Positions 45,248-55,778 are shown, counted from the first letter of the stretch. The stretch: DNA of 64,000 nucleotides from Metridium senile (GCA_949775045.1 OX459109.1:1970608-2034607), one strand, 5' to 3'. A program made the numbers and translations. Notes: a model not told the origin generated them from the letters alone.

Positions 45248-45705
45248 AATAGTGATGATGATGATGATGACCAGGATGATGATACTGAGTGATGAAGATG
45301 ATGATAACGATGATAATAGCTTCAATGATAAACTGTTAACGATAACTTAGCTAACCTTCGTTTTGAGCCAATTTCGTTACATGACGTCCCAGGGTTCTTT
45401 TCGTCGCCAACGGGTGGCGGTAGTGTAGTAGGCTTAGGAGTGGTAGGAAGTGTAGGGGCCAATGTTGGAGCAGGCCCTCCACTCACATCAACAAAGGTTG
45501 CTCCGTTGCATATCTGCAATTTTTTGTTGTGATAACGAAGCAATCCTTCGTCCTCTTTGCTGCATTTACAGTTATGCGTGGGAACCCTGTACACGTACAG
45601 TTGCTCATCCGGGACCTTGCAATACATGTCGTTGTTAGCGGCAACAGTAGCTAGCGCATGCACCAAGAGGAGAATAATCACACGTGACACCATGACGTCT
45701 TTCAC
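43044..45705 (-). CDS. Secreted fibrinogen-like domain protein (4 exons)
   Basis: Exons on the minus strand: 45705-45356, 44717-44594, 43959-43824, 43429-43044; phases 2, 0 and 1 agree and give 331 residues from the ATG at 45705 (327 from the ATG at 45693, which directly opens a signal peptide, MVSRVIILLLVHALATVAA). After a short Cys-containing stretch and a Thr/Pro linker (PTLPTTPKPTTLPPP), the body reads GARDGFYYLKSG, GSRGWTMIMKING, GTFNYDSHQWRSKSAFNP, TKLDTYWKYPFRRLCLG, TWKNLVPNSSLQRNCNREGF, ARIGIISNQEGDCNSVDSRI and ends GFGYIFAQ. This is a fibrinogen-C-like extracellular fold of the kind I recall in coral and anemone matrix proteins; exact family and ligand are unknown. A TATATA run precedes the start at 45712-45733, and a polyadenylation signal (minus AATAAA) lies at 43013-43018, about 26 bases past the stop. 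Confidence 0.8.
43475..43795. repeat. (GATAAC/GATAAT)n microsatellite
   Basis: About 310 bases of six-base units inside the last intron of the fibrinogen-like gene; only about 50 bases separate it from the acceptor of exon 43429-43044. Confidence 0.95.
44123..44293. mobile_element. 171-bp foldback MITE, TTA duplication
   Basis: Ends AACCTGGCTCACACTAGCG and near complement; TTA at 44120-44122 and 44294-44296. The arms contain CATAAGCATAAGCAACATAC and its complement. Lies in an intron of the fibrinogen-like gene. Confidence 0.82.
44334..44478. mobile_element. Short dispersed element, copy 2, lodged in a satellite-like unit
   Basis: Starts AGGTGGACGT and ends ACGCTCACCT. On the left is CAAACACCGACGCAGCCTAT and on the right ACTCGCTAGTTTCC, the complements of two halves of the 57-bp unit arrayed at 46910-47570. 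Confidence 0.6.
44758..45320. repeat. (GAT/AAT)n microsatellite with duplicated block
   Basis: GATGAT, GATAAT and AATGAT triplets. A block with AATAGTGATAATGATAATAG occurs twice (about 44925 and 45115). Fills the first intron of the fibrinogen-like gene. Confidence 0.95.
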
Positions 45706-46195
45706 TGTTATGAATATATATATATATATATATTGTGTTTAATTCTTTCGATTTAATTAATTTTTTCAAAAGTAAACAGTTCAATTATTTTAAATGCAAA
45801 TTTTCGCGGTTGTTTTCAATGGTTCTAAGAACTTCTTTTATAACACAAAATTACAATAAAGAAAAATACATTTATAATTTTCAATTGAAGTTTTGTGAAA
45901 ACTATATATACAGCAATAAATAGTTGTCGTTTTAAAAATTAGATTAAACAACCTCTTCTTTCGAATCCAGATATTTTCACCGTACAGAAAAACGTTTCTC
46001 ACGAGTTACCGCGGCAGAAAATGAAAAAGAAACCGAAAAACGCTACAGTTTTGTAAAAAAGCAAAACGGCATATACAAATGGAAAAATCCGACAAACCAC
46101 ACCAAAAATAACGCGACACCGCACACCCTTGCGCCTCCCTCAGTATCTCTTTGATGTTCGCAAGTAAAGTAAAGAACAGTATTTTACGTCGGAAG
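45706..46195. other. Upstream region of the fibrinogen-like gene; no gene seen
   Basis: AT-rich. The TATATA run at 45712-45733 sits next to the start codon and may act as core promoter or be a chance dinucleotide repeat. Nothing else stands out. Confidence 0.5.
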
Positions 46196-46199
46196 TCCC

Positions 46200-46260
46200 T
46201 TTATCCGAAGCTAATCTTCCAGAGAGCCGACGGTGCGCTCATTTTACTTCCCTCTCTCCA

Positions 46261-46292
<32 letters not shown>

Positions 46293-46405
46293 CACAGAAA
46301 GAAGAGAAGTTGAAACAAGGATTCGAGGTCACTTGGAATCGAACTCGGGACCTCTCGCACCGAAAGCCGCACAATAACCAACTGTGCCATCCTTGGGAAA
46401 TTCTT
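46200..46405 (-). mobile_element. tRNA-derived SINE head (minus strand)
   Basis: Minus strand reads GGATGGCACAGTTGGTTATT (A-box region) and GGTCCCGAGTTCGATTCC (B box) about 30 bases apart. The 3' acceptor half is missing, so it is a SINE and not a tRNA gene. Confidence 0.65.
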
Positions 46406-46914
46406 GGTTTTATGAAGGTCTAGATCAAGTGACCTTTCGCATTGTAATAAGGTTTTTGTGAACTATGATAGTTTATTCTTAATTTTTTTCAAATCGACTT
46501 GCAGCACTTCCCAATTTTAGAAATGGTGTTCAGTTGTTAAAACTCACTCAAAATCACCAAAAAGTGACTTATGTTATGTCACATTTCCTCCCATTTTTCT
46601 TAAATCGCCATCAATCGCTTTAAATTACGGCGACTTTAGAATCTGAGGCAGGTCATATTTCAAAAGACATCGTTTAACTAACTCACTAACCTACACCACT
46701 TTTCGATAACTTCTCAGTAGAAAAATTGTACATTATTAAAATGGCGCGCTTCAATTCAGAACAGTTTTGATAAAATAGCGTTTACAGTGACAATTAAATA
46801 AGCGTAAATAACCTGGATCGGAAATATTTTTTTAAAAATTTATTAAAATAGATATTATCAGTTAAAAACCTACAAAAAAATCAAATAGCCCAACGTAAAA
46901 CGACTGAGCCTCTA

Positions 46915-47570
46915 AACTTTAAATTGGACTGCAATACAAATGGAAACTAGCGAGTAAACTAGTATAGACTGCGTCGGTGTTTAATATAAACGGTAAATGG
47001 AAACTAGCGAGTAAACTAGTATAGACTGCATGCGTCGGTGTTTGATATAAAGGGTAAATGGAAACTAGCGAGTAAACTAGGATTGACTGCGTCGGTATTT
47101 GATATAAACGGTAAATGGAAACTAGCGAGTAAACTAGTATAGACTGCGTCGGTGTTTAATATAAACGGTAAATGGAAACTAGCGAGTAAACTAGTATAGA
47201 CTGCGTCAGTGTTTGATATAAAGGTTAAATGGAAACTAGCGAGTAAACTAGGATTGACTGCGTCGGTATTTGATATAAACGGTAAATGGAAACTAGCGAG
47301 TAAACTAGTATAGACTGCGTCGGTGTTTGATATAAACGGCAAATGGAAACTAGCGAGTAAACTAGTATAGACTGCGTCGGTGTTTGGTATAAACAGAAAA
47401 TGGAAACTAGCGAGTAAACTAGTATTGACTGCGTCGGAGTTTGATATAAACGGTAAATGGAAACAAGCGAGTAAACTAGTATAGACTGCGTCGGTGTTTG
47501 ATATAAACAGAAAATGGAAACAAGCGAGTAAACTAGTATAGACTGCGTCCGTTTTTGATAGTATGAAATT
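46915..47570. repeat. 57-bp satellite, about 11 copies
   Basis: Unit TGGAAACTAGCGAGTAAACT, AGTATAGACTGCGTCGGTG, TTTGATATAAACGGTAAA. Two minus-strand frames stay open because 57 is 19 codons. The core is shared with 49355-49965. Confidence 0.95.
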
Positions 47571-47814
47571 TGTAATAACCTAGTAAACAAATGTCTACTT
47601 AACTTTACTGACGTTTCGAGCTTTAGACCTTCGTCGAAGTAAAAGGCAGTACAATTAATGCCTAAGGTTTCTACTTACCTTGCAAATGTAAAACGGCTTA
47701 TCTTCAGTCAACAGTAGGCAAAGCCTTAAATCAGTCAATTGCTTGTATGTGTGATATTTATGTAGAAACGGTTGAATAGGGCAGACAGGGGGTCGGGGTT
47801 GGTGGTCGTTAGGT

Positions 47815-47842
47815 AAGGGGGAGGGGGAGGGGGAGGGGGATA
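47815..47842. repeat. (GGGGGA)n run
   Basis: Four GGGGG blocks separated by A, in a G-rich stretch starting at about 47788 (CAGGGGGTCGGGG). Confidence 0.9.
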
Positions 47843-47989
47843 AGACTGGTATTGTAACTCTATAAACTTATATATATAATTGCTAATATCATAAGCGCTC
47901 GTTTAATGTAGGGAGTGTGAGGCTTTCCTACAGGCTAGAATATTTCAAACTTTAAAAAGTGATTTATGTTCATGTTACTCAATAATTTG

Positions 47990-48640
47990 TATCCACTGTG
48001 GAAACGACTGAATATATAGTGAATATTAAAATAATTGAGTAAATCGATGCATCCACAGCTACTCACTGTAAAAACAACTGAGTAGTGGTTATCGAAATAA
48101 CTGAGTAAATCGATGCATCCACAGTTACTCACTGTAAAAACGACTGAGTAGTGGTTATCGAAATAACTGAGTAAATCGATGCATCCACAGCTACTCATTG
48201 TTAAAACGACTGAGTTGTGGTTACTCAAATAACTGAGTAAATCGATGCATCCACAGTTACTCACTGTAAAAACGACTGAGTAGTGGTTATCGAAATAACT
48301 GAGTAAATCGATGCATCCATGGTAACTCACTGTAAAAACGACTGAGTAGTGGTTACTCAAATAACGGAGTAAATCGATGCATCCACAGTTACTCACTGTA
48401 AAAACGACTGAGTAGTGGTTATCGAAATAACTGAGTAAATCGATGCATCCACAGTTACTCACTGTAAAAACGGCTGAGTAGTGGTTACTGAAATAACTAA
48501 GTAAATCGATGCATCCAGAGTTACTCACTGTAAAAACGACTGAGTAGTGGTTACTGAAATAACTGAGTAAATCGATGCATCCATGGTTACTCACTACAAA
48601 AACGAGTAGTGGTTATCCAAATAGCCGAGTAGATTGGCAT
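47990..48640. repeat. 66-bp satellite, about 9-10 copies
   Basis: Unit AACTGAGTAAATCGATGCAT, CCACAGTTACTCACTGTAAA, AACGACTGAGTAGTGGTTAT and CGAAAT. The minus strand is open for 219 codons (48594-47935) as a 22-residue repeat. Confidence 0.95.
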
Positions 48641-49354
48641 ATGCATAGTTAATCGTGCGGTTTAATATTAATATTGAACTTTTTTAAATAGAAATAGTAA
48701 ATGTTTAGCAACCAAAACTTGTCAACGAAAATTGCTGACATTAATTAGTTTTTAAGGACAATGAAACTGTCAAGGAAAACTTGTAAAGGACAAACTTGCT
48801 GTTGATGAAAAGTTTTAGATACGCTGAAGAATCCCCCCCCCCCCCCCCCCCCAACACACACATGTGCACACTCCCCTTACCCCCCCCCCCCCCCCCAGGT
48901 AGCAGGAGTGTAATTGATAACTAAATGTTTTAGTTTCATTAAGGTGTTCAATAAAACGATACCTTGTTTATTTACTTTTTTTATTCAATTAAAATAGTTG
49001 GAGTATCTTCTCGTTGTCATTGCTACAATGTGAAACAATTTCGTTTGTATTTTTTAAATTTTTTTATTTATAATGATAATTTAACAGGATGCTCCTTCAC
49101 TTTAGCGATTTTCCAGAAGGTCCTGTAAACTAATTTTTATGCATCATATGATGGAGTTAAAAAGTAGAAGGCAAATTATCGATACAAAATGAGAAAAAAA
49201 TACATTTATGCAAAAATGTAAATGAAATAGCATACTTAAATAGTTCATTCCGAAAAAAGACTTAAATTGGGAAATTTTTGAAGATTGTTTAACATCGTCA
49301 CTTGTACTTCAAGTGGATCAGTTAAACTGTGTTTCTAAAGAAGCAATTGAAGTG
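48641..49354. other. Stretch without recognisable gene
   Basis: AT-rich sequence between two satellites. Apart from the poly-C runs, I see no coding, tRNA or clear mobile-element signal. Confidence 0.6.
48831..48897. repeat. Two poly-C runs
   Basis: Runs of about 20 and 18 cytosines flank an ACACACACATGTGCACAC core. Exact run lengths are unreliable in assemblies. Confidence 0.9.
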
Positions 49355-49965
49355 TAATATGCACGATAACTAGCAATTAAACTAGTGTGGACTGTCTAGG
49401 TGTTTCTAAGAAAATAACTGGCAGGAGTAAAATGAACGACAACTAGTTGTTAAACTAGTATGGACTGCATGCATGTGTCGGTGTTTCTATTTTTATATAA
49501 GCAAGCAATTGAACTAGAAAATACACGATAACTAGTGGTTAAACTAGTGTGGACTGTGTACGCATGTCGGTGTTTCTTATAAGAAACTAATTAGTAAAAA
49601 TGTTCGACAACTAGTGGTTAAACTAGTGTGGACTGTGTCGATGTTTATAAGAAACCGATTGGGGTAAAATGAACGATAGCTAGCGGTTAAACTAGTGTGG
49701 ACTGCATCGGTGTTTCTAAGAAACAAATTGGAGTAAAAATATACGATAACTAGCGGTTAAACTAGTGTGGACTGTGTCGGTGTTTCTAAGAAAACAATTG
49801 GAGTAAAAATGTACGATAACTAGCGGTTAAACTAGTGTGGACTGTGTCGGTGTTTCTAAGAAACAAATAGGAGTTAAATAAACGATAATTAGTTGTTTTA
49901 AAAACTAGCGTGGAATACCGTACTGTTAGCTTCACTGATCGGTGTTTCCACGAAAACAGTTGGAG
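49355..49965. repeat. About 61-bp satellite related to the 57-bp satellite
   Basis: Unit GATAACTAGCGGTTAAACTA, GTGTGGACTGTGTCGGTGTT, TCTAAGAAACAAATTGGAGT, AAAAATGTAC; about eight or nine copies, diverging towards both ends. Confidence 0.93.
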
Positions 49966-50264
49966 TCACACTGTATGACGTCATAAAAGAGGGACAGTTT
50001 TTTCGTGATTTCATGATTTTACATTGATGTTTTCATATGATAATCCATAAAAAATTAAATAGGAATTAATTTGGAGTTGATGTGATCAATATTTACAAAA
50101 CCGGCATTTTTGATATTATGTTGGTATATAGTAAAACAGTTATATTCATCAATCCAGGGGTTTAAACAAATATCGTAATTATAACTATTTTCTTTTTCTA
50201 TTATAATTGAAATAGCGTGTTACCAATTATTAAAAAACAATTAAAGAAATTGAAGATTACGTTT

Positions 50265-50460
50265 CTTCTGCGTTCTGATTTAAATTATATGAATTAATAC
50301 CAAGCTTTCGGCCATCATGGTGGTAGTACACGTTATATGTTTGAATTAACGTACGTAGTTAACAATAAGAGCGTGTTCTACCACCCTGATGATGGCCAAG
50401 ATAGCCGAAAACTTGATGTCTAGATCTATTTTATAGTAAATCATAACGCAGAAAAAACGT
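50265..50460. mobile_element. Inverted-repeat element with hammerhead-like motif
   Basis: TTCTGCGTTCTGATTTAAAT at the left and ATAACGCAGAA at the right; AAGCTTTCGGCCATCATGG is answered by CTGATGATGGCCAAGATAGC and CGAAAACTTG. The motif CTGATGA, a short hairpin, then GAAA and GTC (50386-50420) resembles a hammerhead core with one extra A. Penelope-like elements carry such motifs, so a relic of one is possible. Confidence 0.45.
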
Positions 50461-50673
50461 TATCATCAATTTTTAACTAAATGCTTGCCTGCAAACAAAT
50501 ATTGAATTAAAGAAATGTTTGAAGTAGGCCGCGAACAATTATCCCGGCGTGAAACATACGTATTTAATCAATAGTATTTAGTGCATTTCATTTGCCACTT
50601 TAACTGTTAAGAGCAAAATAGACTGGCTACTTTTGGAAATAATTTTAAACTTTTCTTTAAACTACCATTTTCT

Positions 50674-50883
50674 AAGAGGGTCCTAAAGGGTTTCCCAGTT
50701 TATATTTCGACCAAATCCCAGTCAGAAATCACATAATCCCATCAGTTTTGCTCCAGTTTTCAATACCATTCCCATTTTTTATTGTTTTTTTTTTATTTCT
50801 AAATCCTAGTCCCAGTGCATCCAATCCCATTTTCCCAGTCAAAAATAAGGCCCATATGCATTTTACCCCTTCAGGACCCTCTT
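50674..50883. mobile_element. Foldback element made of AATCCCA words
   Basis: Ends AAGAGGGTCCT and AGGACCCTCTT. The interior repeats AATCCCA/TCCCAGT words. Confidence 0.7.
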
Positions 50884-51610
50884 CTAATGTGAAATTTAAT
50901 GTTGATTCCAAATATAAGAAAAATGGGTGCCCGGAACTCTTTTTGGGGATAATCAGTATTTAATGGATACCTACGCACGAGATTTGGAGCAACCATTGCT
51001 CCAAGGGAATTACTTAAATGAAAAAAAATCTCAACTCATAACAAAATAGTCATTTTCATACTATACAAAGCACAAATGCCGGCTAATGAATCATTCTAAA
51101 ATACAACATGGATATTTTTGAATAAAAGGCAATGAAATGCCTTGATCTGTCATATTTCTTCCTTTCAGTCCTTTCAAAAGTCGAACAAATACTCATACGA
51201 AAGTCTATTTTTTTGTACGTTAGAAAAACTAACTTTTAAAGAAACATTTCATATAACGTAGACATTGACGCACATTCAAGTCCATTGTTTAAAGATCTCA
51301 ATATTATGAAGATTAACGATCTAGTAGAGTATTCTGTCGCAGTTTTCATGTTTAAGTATAAAAATAATTTACTTTCTTCTACTTTCCAAATTTTATTTAT
51401 TCCAGTTAGTAATATGCATAAATACAAAACTAGTTCTTCGCGCAACTAAGAATCACTTCTATCTGCCAAAAGCTAACACCAATTATGGGAAATTTAATAT
51501 TAGATTCAAAGGGCCAAAGATTTTGAATTCAATTGATGATTCCATAAGTATCACGTAAAATTGACATTCATAACTTCTTAATTACTAGGTATTTTGATGT
51601 ATTTATTTAT

Positions 51611-51950
51611 TATATAAACGTCAGTGAAATATCAGGTAATCTCCCGCGCGAAAAAGTGATATCTTCACATTGTGAAAATAACATGTTATTTCACATGTGA
51701 AATAACACGTTACCATCTATTTGTTAAGATTTTTCTATGCATATCTTGATAAAACTTTTGCTATTTCATTTGTCATGAGTTTATATAATAAACAGAACAT
51801 TACATGGGCGCTTGGAGATACAGATTTTATCTTCTCGTGTTCAAATGATATCTCATTCGTTCGCTGCGCTCACTCGTGAGATATCAATTGAACACTCGAA
51901 GATAAAATCCGTATCTCCGCGCGCCCATGTAATATCCTCTACTTATATAT
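51611..51950. mobile_element. MITE family B copy (palindromic)
   Basis: Palindromic arms around TTTTATCTTCTCGTGTTCAA and its complement, with CAGAACATTACATGGGCGC and CGCGCCCATGTAATATCC at the outer part. Same family as the unit nested at about 36468-36780. Confidence 0.72.
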
Positions 51951-52619
51951 CCAGTTTTTTTTTGTATGTGTTATTAGTCGGGGTTTACCTTTTAGTCAAT
52001 CTATGTATGTATCTATCTGTCATGTCGCGTATAGGCCCCATGATGCTTTGGGAACGAACACAGGAAGCCCAACGTAGAATTGTTTAAAAAAAAAAATTAA
52101 CAATAATAATGATAATAATAATGACTTTATTAAATGACTTTGCAATTATTATTATAAGGATAAAAACAATTGAATTATGTCATTTTTACATGACTCGATG
52201 ACTACTTTTAAATATAATATATAATATGGTATAGTATAGTATAAAAAGTCTGTATATTTATCAATTAAAATGTCTCACGGCAAACGGAATAAAACTGTTC
52301 TTGTACCGTTCTGTACGATAGTTTATTTGATACTTTCTTTTTTTACGTAGGTTATAGTTTTTCGTTGCTGTTTCCGGAAGTAGGTGTGAAAGTTTGCTTT
52401 TGTCGGATATGCGTTGAAAAAAGTTCCTACAAATATTATAGCCTCCTGTTTTGATTTTGACTAGCCCGACTTCACGCTCCTAGAGCGTCTAGTTTCTATA
52501 TATATTCTCTATGAGTTATTTCCATATATATCTTCTATTTATTTGTTTCTCTATATATCCTCTATGTATTATTTCTACATATAATTTCTAAGTATTTTTG
52601 TTACTAGAATTCCGTCATC

Positions 52620-52942
52620 AGGCCTAGTCTGGGACCTTAACTCGCCTTAACTCGCGCAAACTCGCCTTAACTCGCACAAACTCGCATTAACTCGCACAAG
52701 CTCGCAGTAAATTACTCAATGTCATAATGCACAGGGAATTGCCTTAACCTCATCTCACAAAGCTGAAATATACACATATAAGTCATGTTCTTTTAGTGTC
52801 ACTCCAAATTATGGGATTTTTCCTTAACTTCGCCTTAACTCGCCATAACTTGCAGCATTGAAATTGTGATTTTCCCTTAACTCGCCTTAACTCGCCTTAA
52901 CTCGCTGCGAGTTAAGGCGAGTTTAGGTCCCAGACTAGGCCT
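52620..52942. mobile_element. 323-bp foldback element with an internal TTAACTCGCC array
   Basis: Ends AGGCCTAGTCTGGGACCT and complement. GTCATC flanks at 52614-52619 and 52943-52948. Inside, the ten-base word CCTTAACTCG and variants recurs about ten times in one direction and then inverts at the right end. Confidence 0.82.
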
Positions 52943-52954
52943 GTCATCCTTGCA

Positions 52955-53150
52955 AATAAGTTAAGAGCCGGCCACCTTGCGATATTTTTTTAACGTTGCA
53001 AGGCAGAGTTGATCACATCTATCGGCTAAGGTTGGACAATCCAAGGTCTTTAGTGTATCACCGTAGTGGTAGCCTGGTAATATTATTCTAAAGGCACTTT
53101 TCTGTACACGTTCCACGTCCTCAAATATGTTCCATTGCTGCAAAAACGCA
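52955..53150 (-). pseudogene. LINE reverse-transcriptase fragment
   Basis: Minus strand encodes EDVERVQKSAFRIILPGYHY and LADRCDQLCLATLKKY, the conserved stretch found near the C-terminus of non-LTR reverse transcriptase ORFs. Open over about 60 codons but without other domains. Confidence 0.65.
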
Positions 53151-53154
53151 TGTT

Positions 53155-54000
53155 CGGATGACTAAAGAAAACAATAAATTAAGAGAAAAGCACTTGAAGA
53201 GAGAAAAAAAGATGGCAGAAAACATGTTTCTTTCTAACTAAGTAGCAAACTTTTACACAAATTTTAAAGAGAGGAAATTAGATGAAAATTAGAATATAAA
53301 ATTTCGATTAATTAAGTTTTACGTGCTTGGGTAGTTTCCCGTGCATCCGTTTTTAGTGTCGGCCTCCGCTCTCTTTGTCTAATGGCCTCTTTAGAATATA
53401 ATCTATAATTAACACTTTACCAAATCCCCAACCGTCATAGAACACTACAATGATATATGTAGTTTTGATCACATGTAGCCCAAGCTCTAGTGTATACATC
53501 GCAAAAACTTTCCAAATTACCCCTAAACAAAACCTCGGAAGTCCTTTATGTGGCGTGGCACGGACGAGTTTTAAAGCAGTATACTGCACAAAATAAAACA
53601 TGAAAAAAGAATGGAAAGCGATAGCCGTTTTTCCTTTTTTTTCTTTGATACCCTTAAAGATACTACATTGCTGGTTTTTATTTTTATAGCTCTCGCCCCA
53701 GGTCACTGTAAAACACGCAAACAAACAACACATTCATCCCGGGCAACCATAAGCACCACCATCAGAAAGAGCTAGCAGAGATATGTATTTTTGGAAAGTT
53801 TTATTAGTGCTATAAATATAATTCAAGTGAATCTATTTGGAATCAAAACTACAGTGATTTGTATGTGTTGAGTGAATTGTTTCCTTGCTATAACCTCGTT
53901 GTGGTATTTTTCGATTCACATTTGAAATTTTGTCCCAAACGTTTTATATATCTTTGTTGATGTCATTCTAATCTATAATTTTGATGAAGTGGTCAATTAA
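53155..54000. other. Stretch without recognisable gene
   Basis: One open frame of 126 codons on the minus strand (53733-53353) lacks any domain I recognise. The segment around 53740-54000 resembles 30965-31260 (CACCACCATGAGAAAGAGC, GGAAAGTTTTATT, TTGATGTCATTCTTA), so it is a dispersed repeat of unknown type. Confidence 0.55.
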
Positions 54001-54012
54001 AACGAGGAATGC

Positions 54013-54311
54013 CTCGGGTCCTAAAGTCGGAGTAATTTAATGATGGCGACTTATTGCGTTTTAACGCGTTTTAAGAAAAATATGAGGAAATGAGACACAA
54101 CATAAGTCAATTTTGGACGATTTTAAACGACTTAGGGCGACTTTGCGCAATTTTAGAAAAAGGTTTTATATTACTACTTCGAAACTTACTCATCCCATTC
54201 AAATCTATACTGGATAATGTAATAAGAAAAAAAGGAGCATTTTTGGACAATTTAGGCGTTCTTACGGTTTGTGACGATTTTGAGCGATTTTAGGCGACTT
54301 TAGGACCCGAG
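54013..54311. mobile_element. Foldback element made of GCGATTTTAGG words
   Basis: Ends CTCGGGTCCTAAAGTCG and CGACTTTAGGACCCGAG. The interior repeats GCGACTTT and GATTTTAG words. A degraded relative with GCGACTTTAG lies near 46530-46650. Confidence 0.72.
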
Positions 54312-54569
54312 TGATATCTTCAAAAGCTTTAAAATAAAAAAATATTATAAGATGGCGGCCTATAAGTGGCATTTGATTGGTCTATTCTTTAGTAAATTAA
54401 TACTAAGATTGATCTATTTCTAATATTGCTGAATTAATTTTAGTATACAATCGCAACGTTAAAAAAGTAGTTTTTTATGTTCAGGTAAGTAGTTCATAGA
54501 TGTATATGCAATCTTTTTTTATACATTTTTATTTTCCACACGATGTATGACTTACAAATTACAAATAGT

Positions 54570-55145
54570 TTATATAGTTAACGTTAATATCTACAGGTAG
54601 AAACTGAAGTACCACACTTACCCTGCGAGCATGCGATATTTCTTTCTCTCTTACCTGGAACTTCTAGTTAACGTTATTTACAGGTAGAAAGGGCCACACT
54701 AGATGTGGCACCCGGGAAGACTAAAGACCAATTTACACGGCACAACTTTTGCCTAGAACTATCGCATGCAACTTGCTTACAACTTGATTTACAAGGCACA
54801 ACTTTGGTGCTAACAATAGTATAATCTGACTTAAGTCAAGTTGTAAGCGAGTTGCATGCTACAATTGTAGGCAAAAGTTGTGCCGTGTAAGTCGGCCTTA
54901 ACAAGTGTATGATTTATAGTTAACGTTATTTACAGGTAGAATGAAGTACCACACTAGATGTAGCACCAGGGAAGACTGACAAGTGGATGATTTAAAGTTA
55001 ACGTTACTTTACAGGTAGAAAGTGCCACACTAGATGTGGAACCCGGGAAGACTTACAAGTGTATTATTTATAGCTAACGTTATTTACAAATAGAAAGTGC
55101 CACACTAGATGTGACACCCGAGACTTACAAGTGTATGATTTTTTA
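54570..55145. repeat. About 75-bp minisatellite, six copies, with inserted MITE
   Basis: Unit AGTTAACGTTATTTACAGG, TAGAAAGTGCCACACTAGA, TGTGGCACCCGGGAAGAC, TTACAAGTGTATGATTTAT. One copy is split by the MITE 54725-54898. Confidence 0.93.
54725..54898. mobile_element. 174-bp foldback MITE inserted in a 75-bp minisatellite, TAA duplication
   Basis: Ends AGACCAATTTACACGGCAC and near complement (GTCGGCCT end); TAA at 54722-54724 and 54899-54901. Removing it restores GGGAAGACTAACAAGTG, which matches the other units of the surrounding minisatellite. The interior carries repeated CAACTT words. Confidence 0.85.
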
Positions 55146-55444
55146 GTTTACCCACTTTTTAATTTGATATGTTGGAGTGTTTTCTCCTTAGTTTTACCTA
55201 TTTTACATTCTATGTATTCGTACTGTTTTAGAAAAGTTTTAAAGGAACTTTCCGTTTCTTTCTTGACTTATATAAAGACAACTTGTATATAAGAATAGCA
55301 AAATAAATACTGATAACATCATCTATACTATACTCCTATCAGTATGATGTGTATATACAAACTTATAGAAATGCTGTTCTAAAAAAATAGTTTGTTTTTA
55401 AAACCTTCTCAGATGTATTACAAACAAAGAGACAAGTTCATATA

Positions 55445-55745
55445 CACCTATTTCAAAAATCGTTGTCGCAATCAAAGCCACAGTCCACACTCTGAAGCCT
55501 GCAAAGGATATCGGTATTTCTTCTCTTGTTATCGATATATCCGCCATAGCATATTTTGATTATACGTACGTATTTGTGTTACTTGACCATAACAAGTTGT
55601 TGTTGTGGTAGATATAAAAAGAAATATTTCTTTGAAAAACGTGCCATAAATCACAAATTAGGTCCATATAACCGACATCCTTTGCAGGCTTCAGAATGTG
55701 GAACGTAGCTTCGGCTGCGACAACGATTTTTGAAATACTGAGGTG
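55445..55745. mobile_element. MITE family A copy
   Basis: Arms CACCTATTTCAAAAATCGTT and complement (with a 4-base interruption at the right) and the same ACAGTCCACACTCTGAAGCC region as 5344-5630; TA at both ends. It abuts the 3' end of the GPCR gene. Confidence 0.82.
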
Positions 55746-55778
55746 TATACACAAGTACTTTATAGGTGTATATATATG

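Noticed and set aside
46330..46405. A functional tRNA gene
   Set aside because: A and B boxes are present on the minus strand, but the acceptor stem cannot pair.
46151..46423. 90-codon plus-strand frame ending in TWNRTRDLSHR
   Set aside because: It is the antisense of a tRNA-derived SINE; the WNRTRDL-type peptide is the familiar shadow of a B box.
47016..47590. 19-residue repeat proteins on the minus strand
   Set aside because: The 57-bp satellite is a multiple of three, so open frames are expected; no start context or conservation evidence.
53353..53733. 126-codon minus-strand frame as a gene
   Set aside because: No recognised domain, no splice partners, and its neighbourhood is a dispersed repeat.
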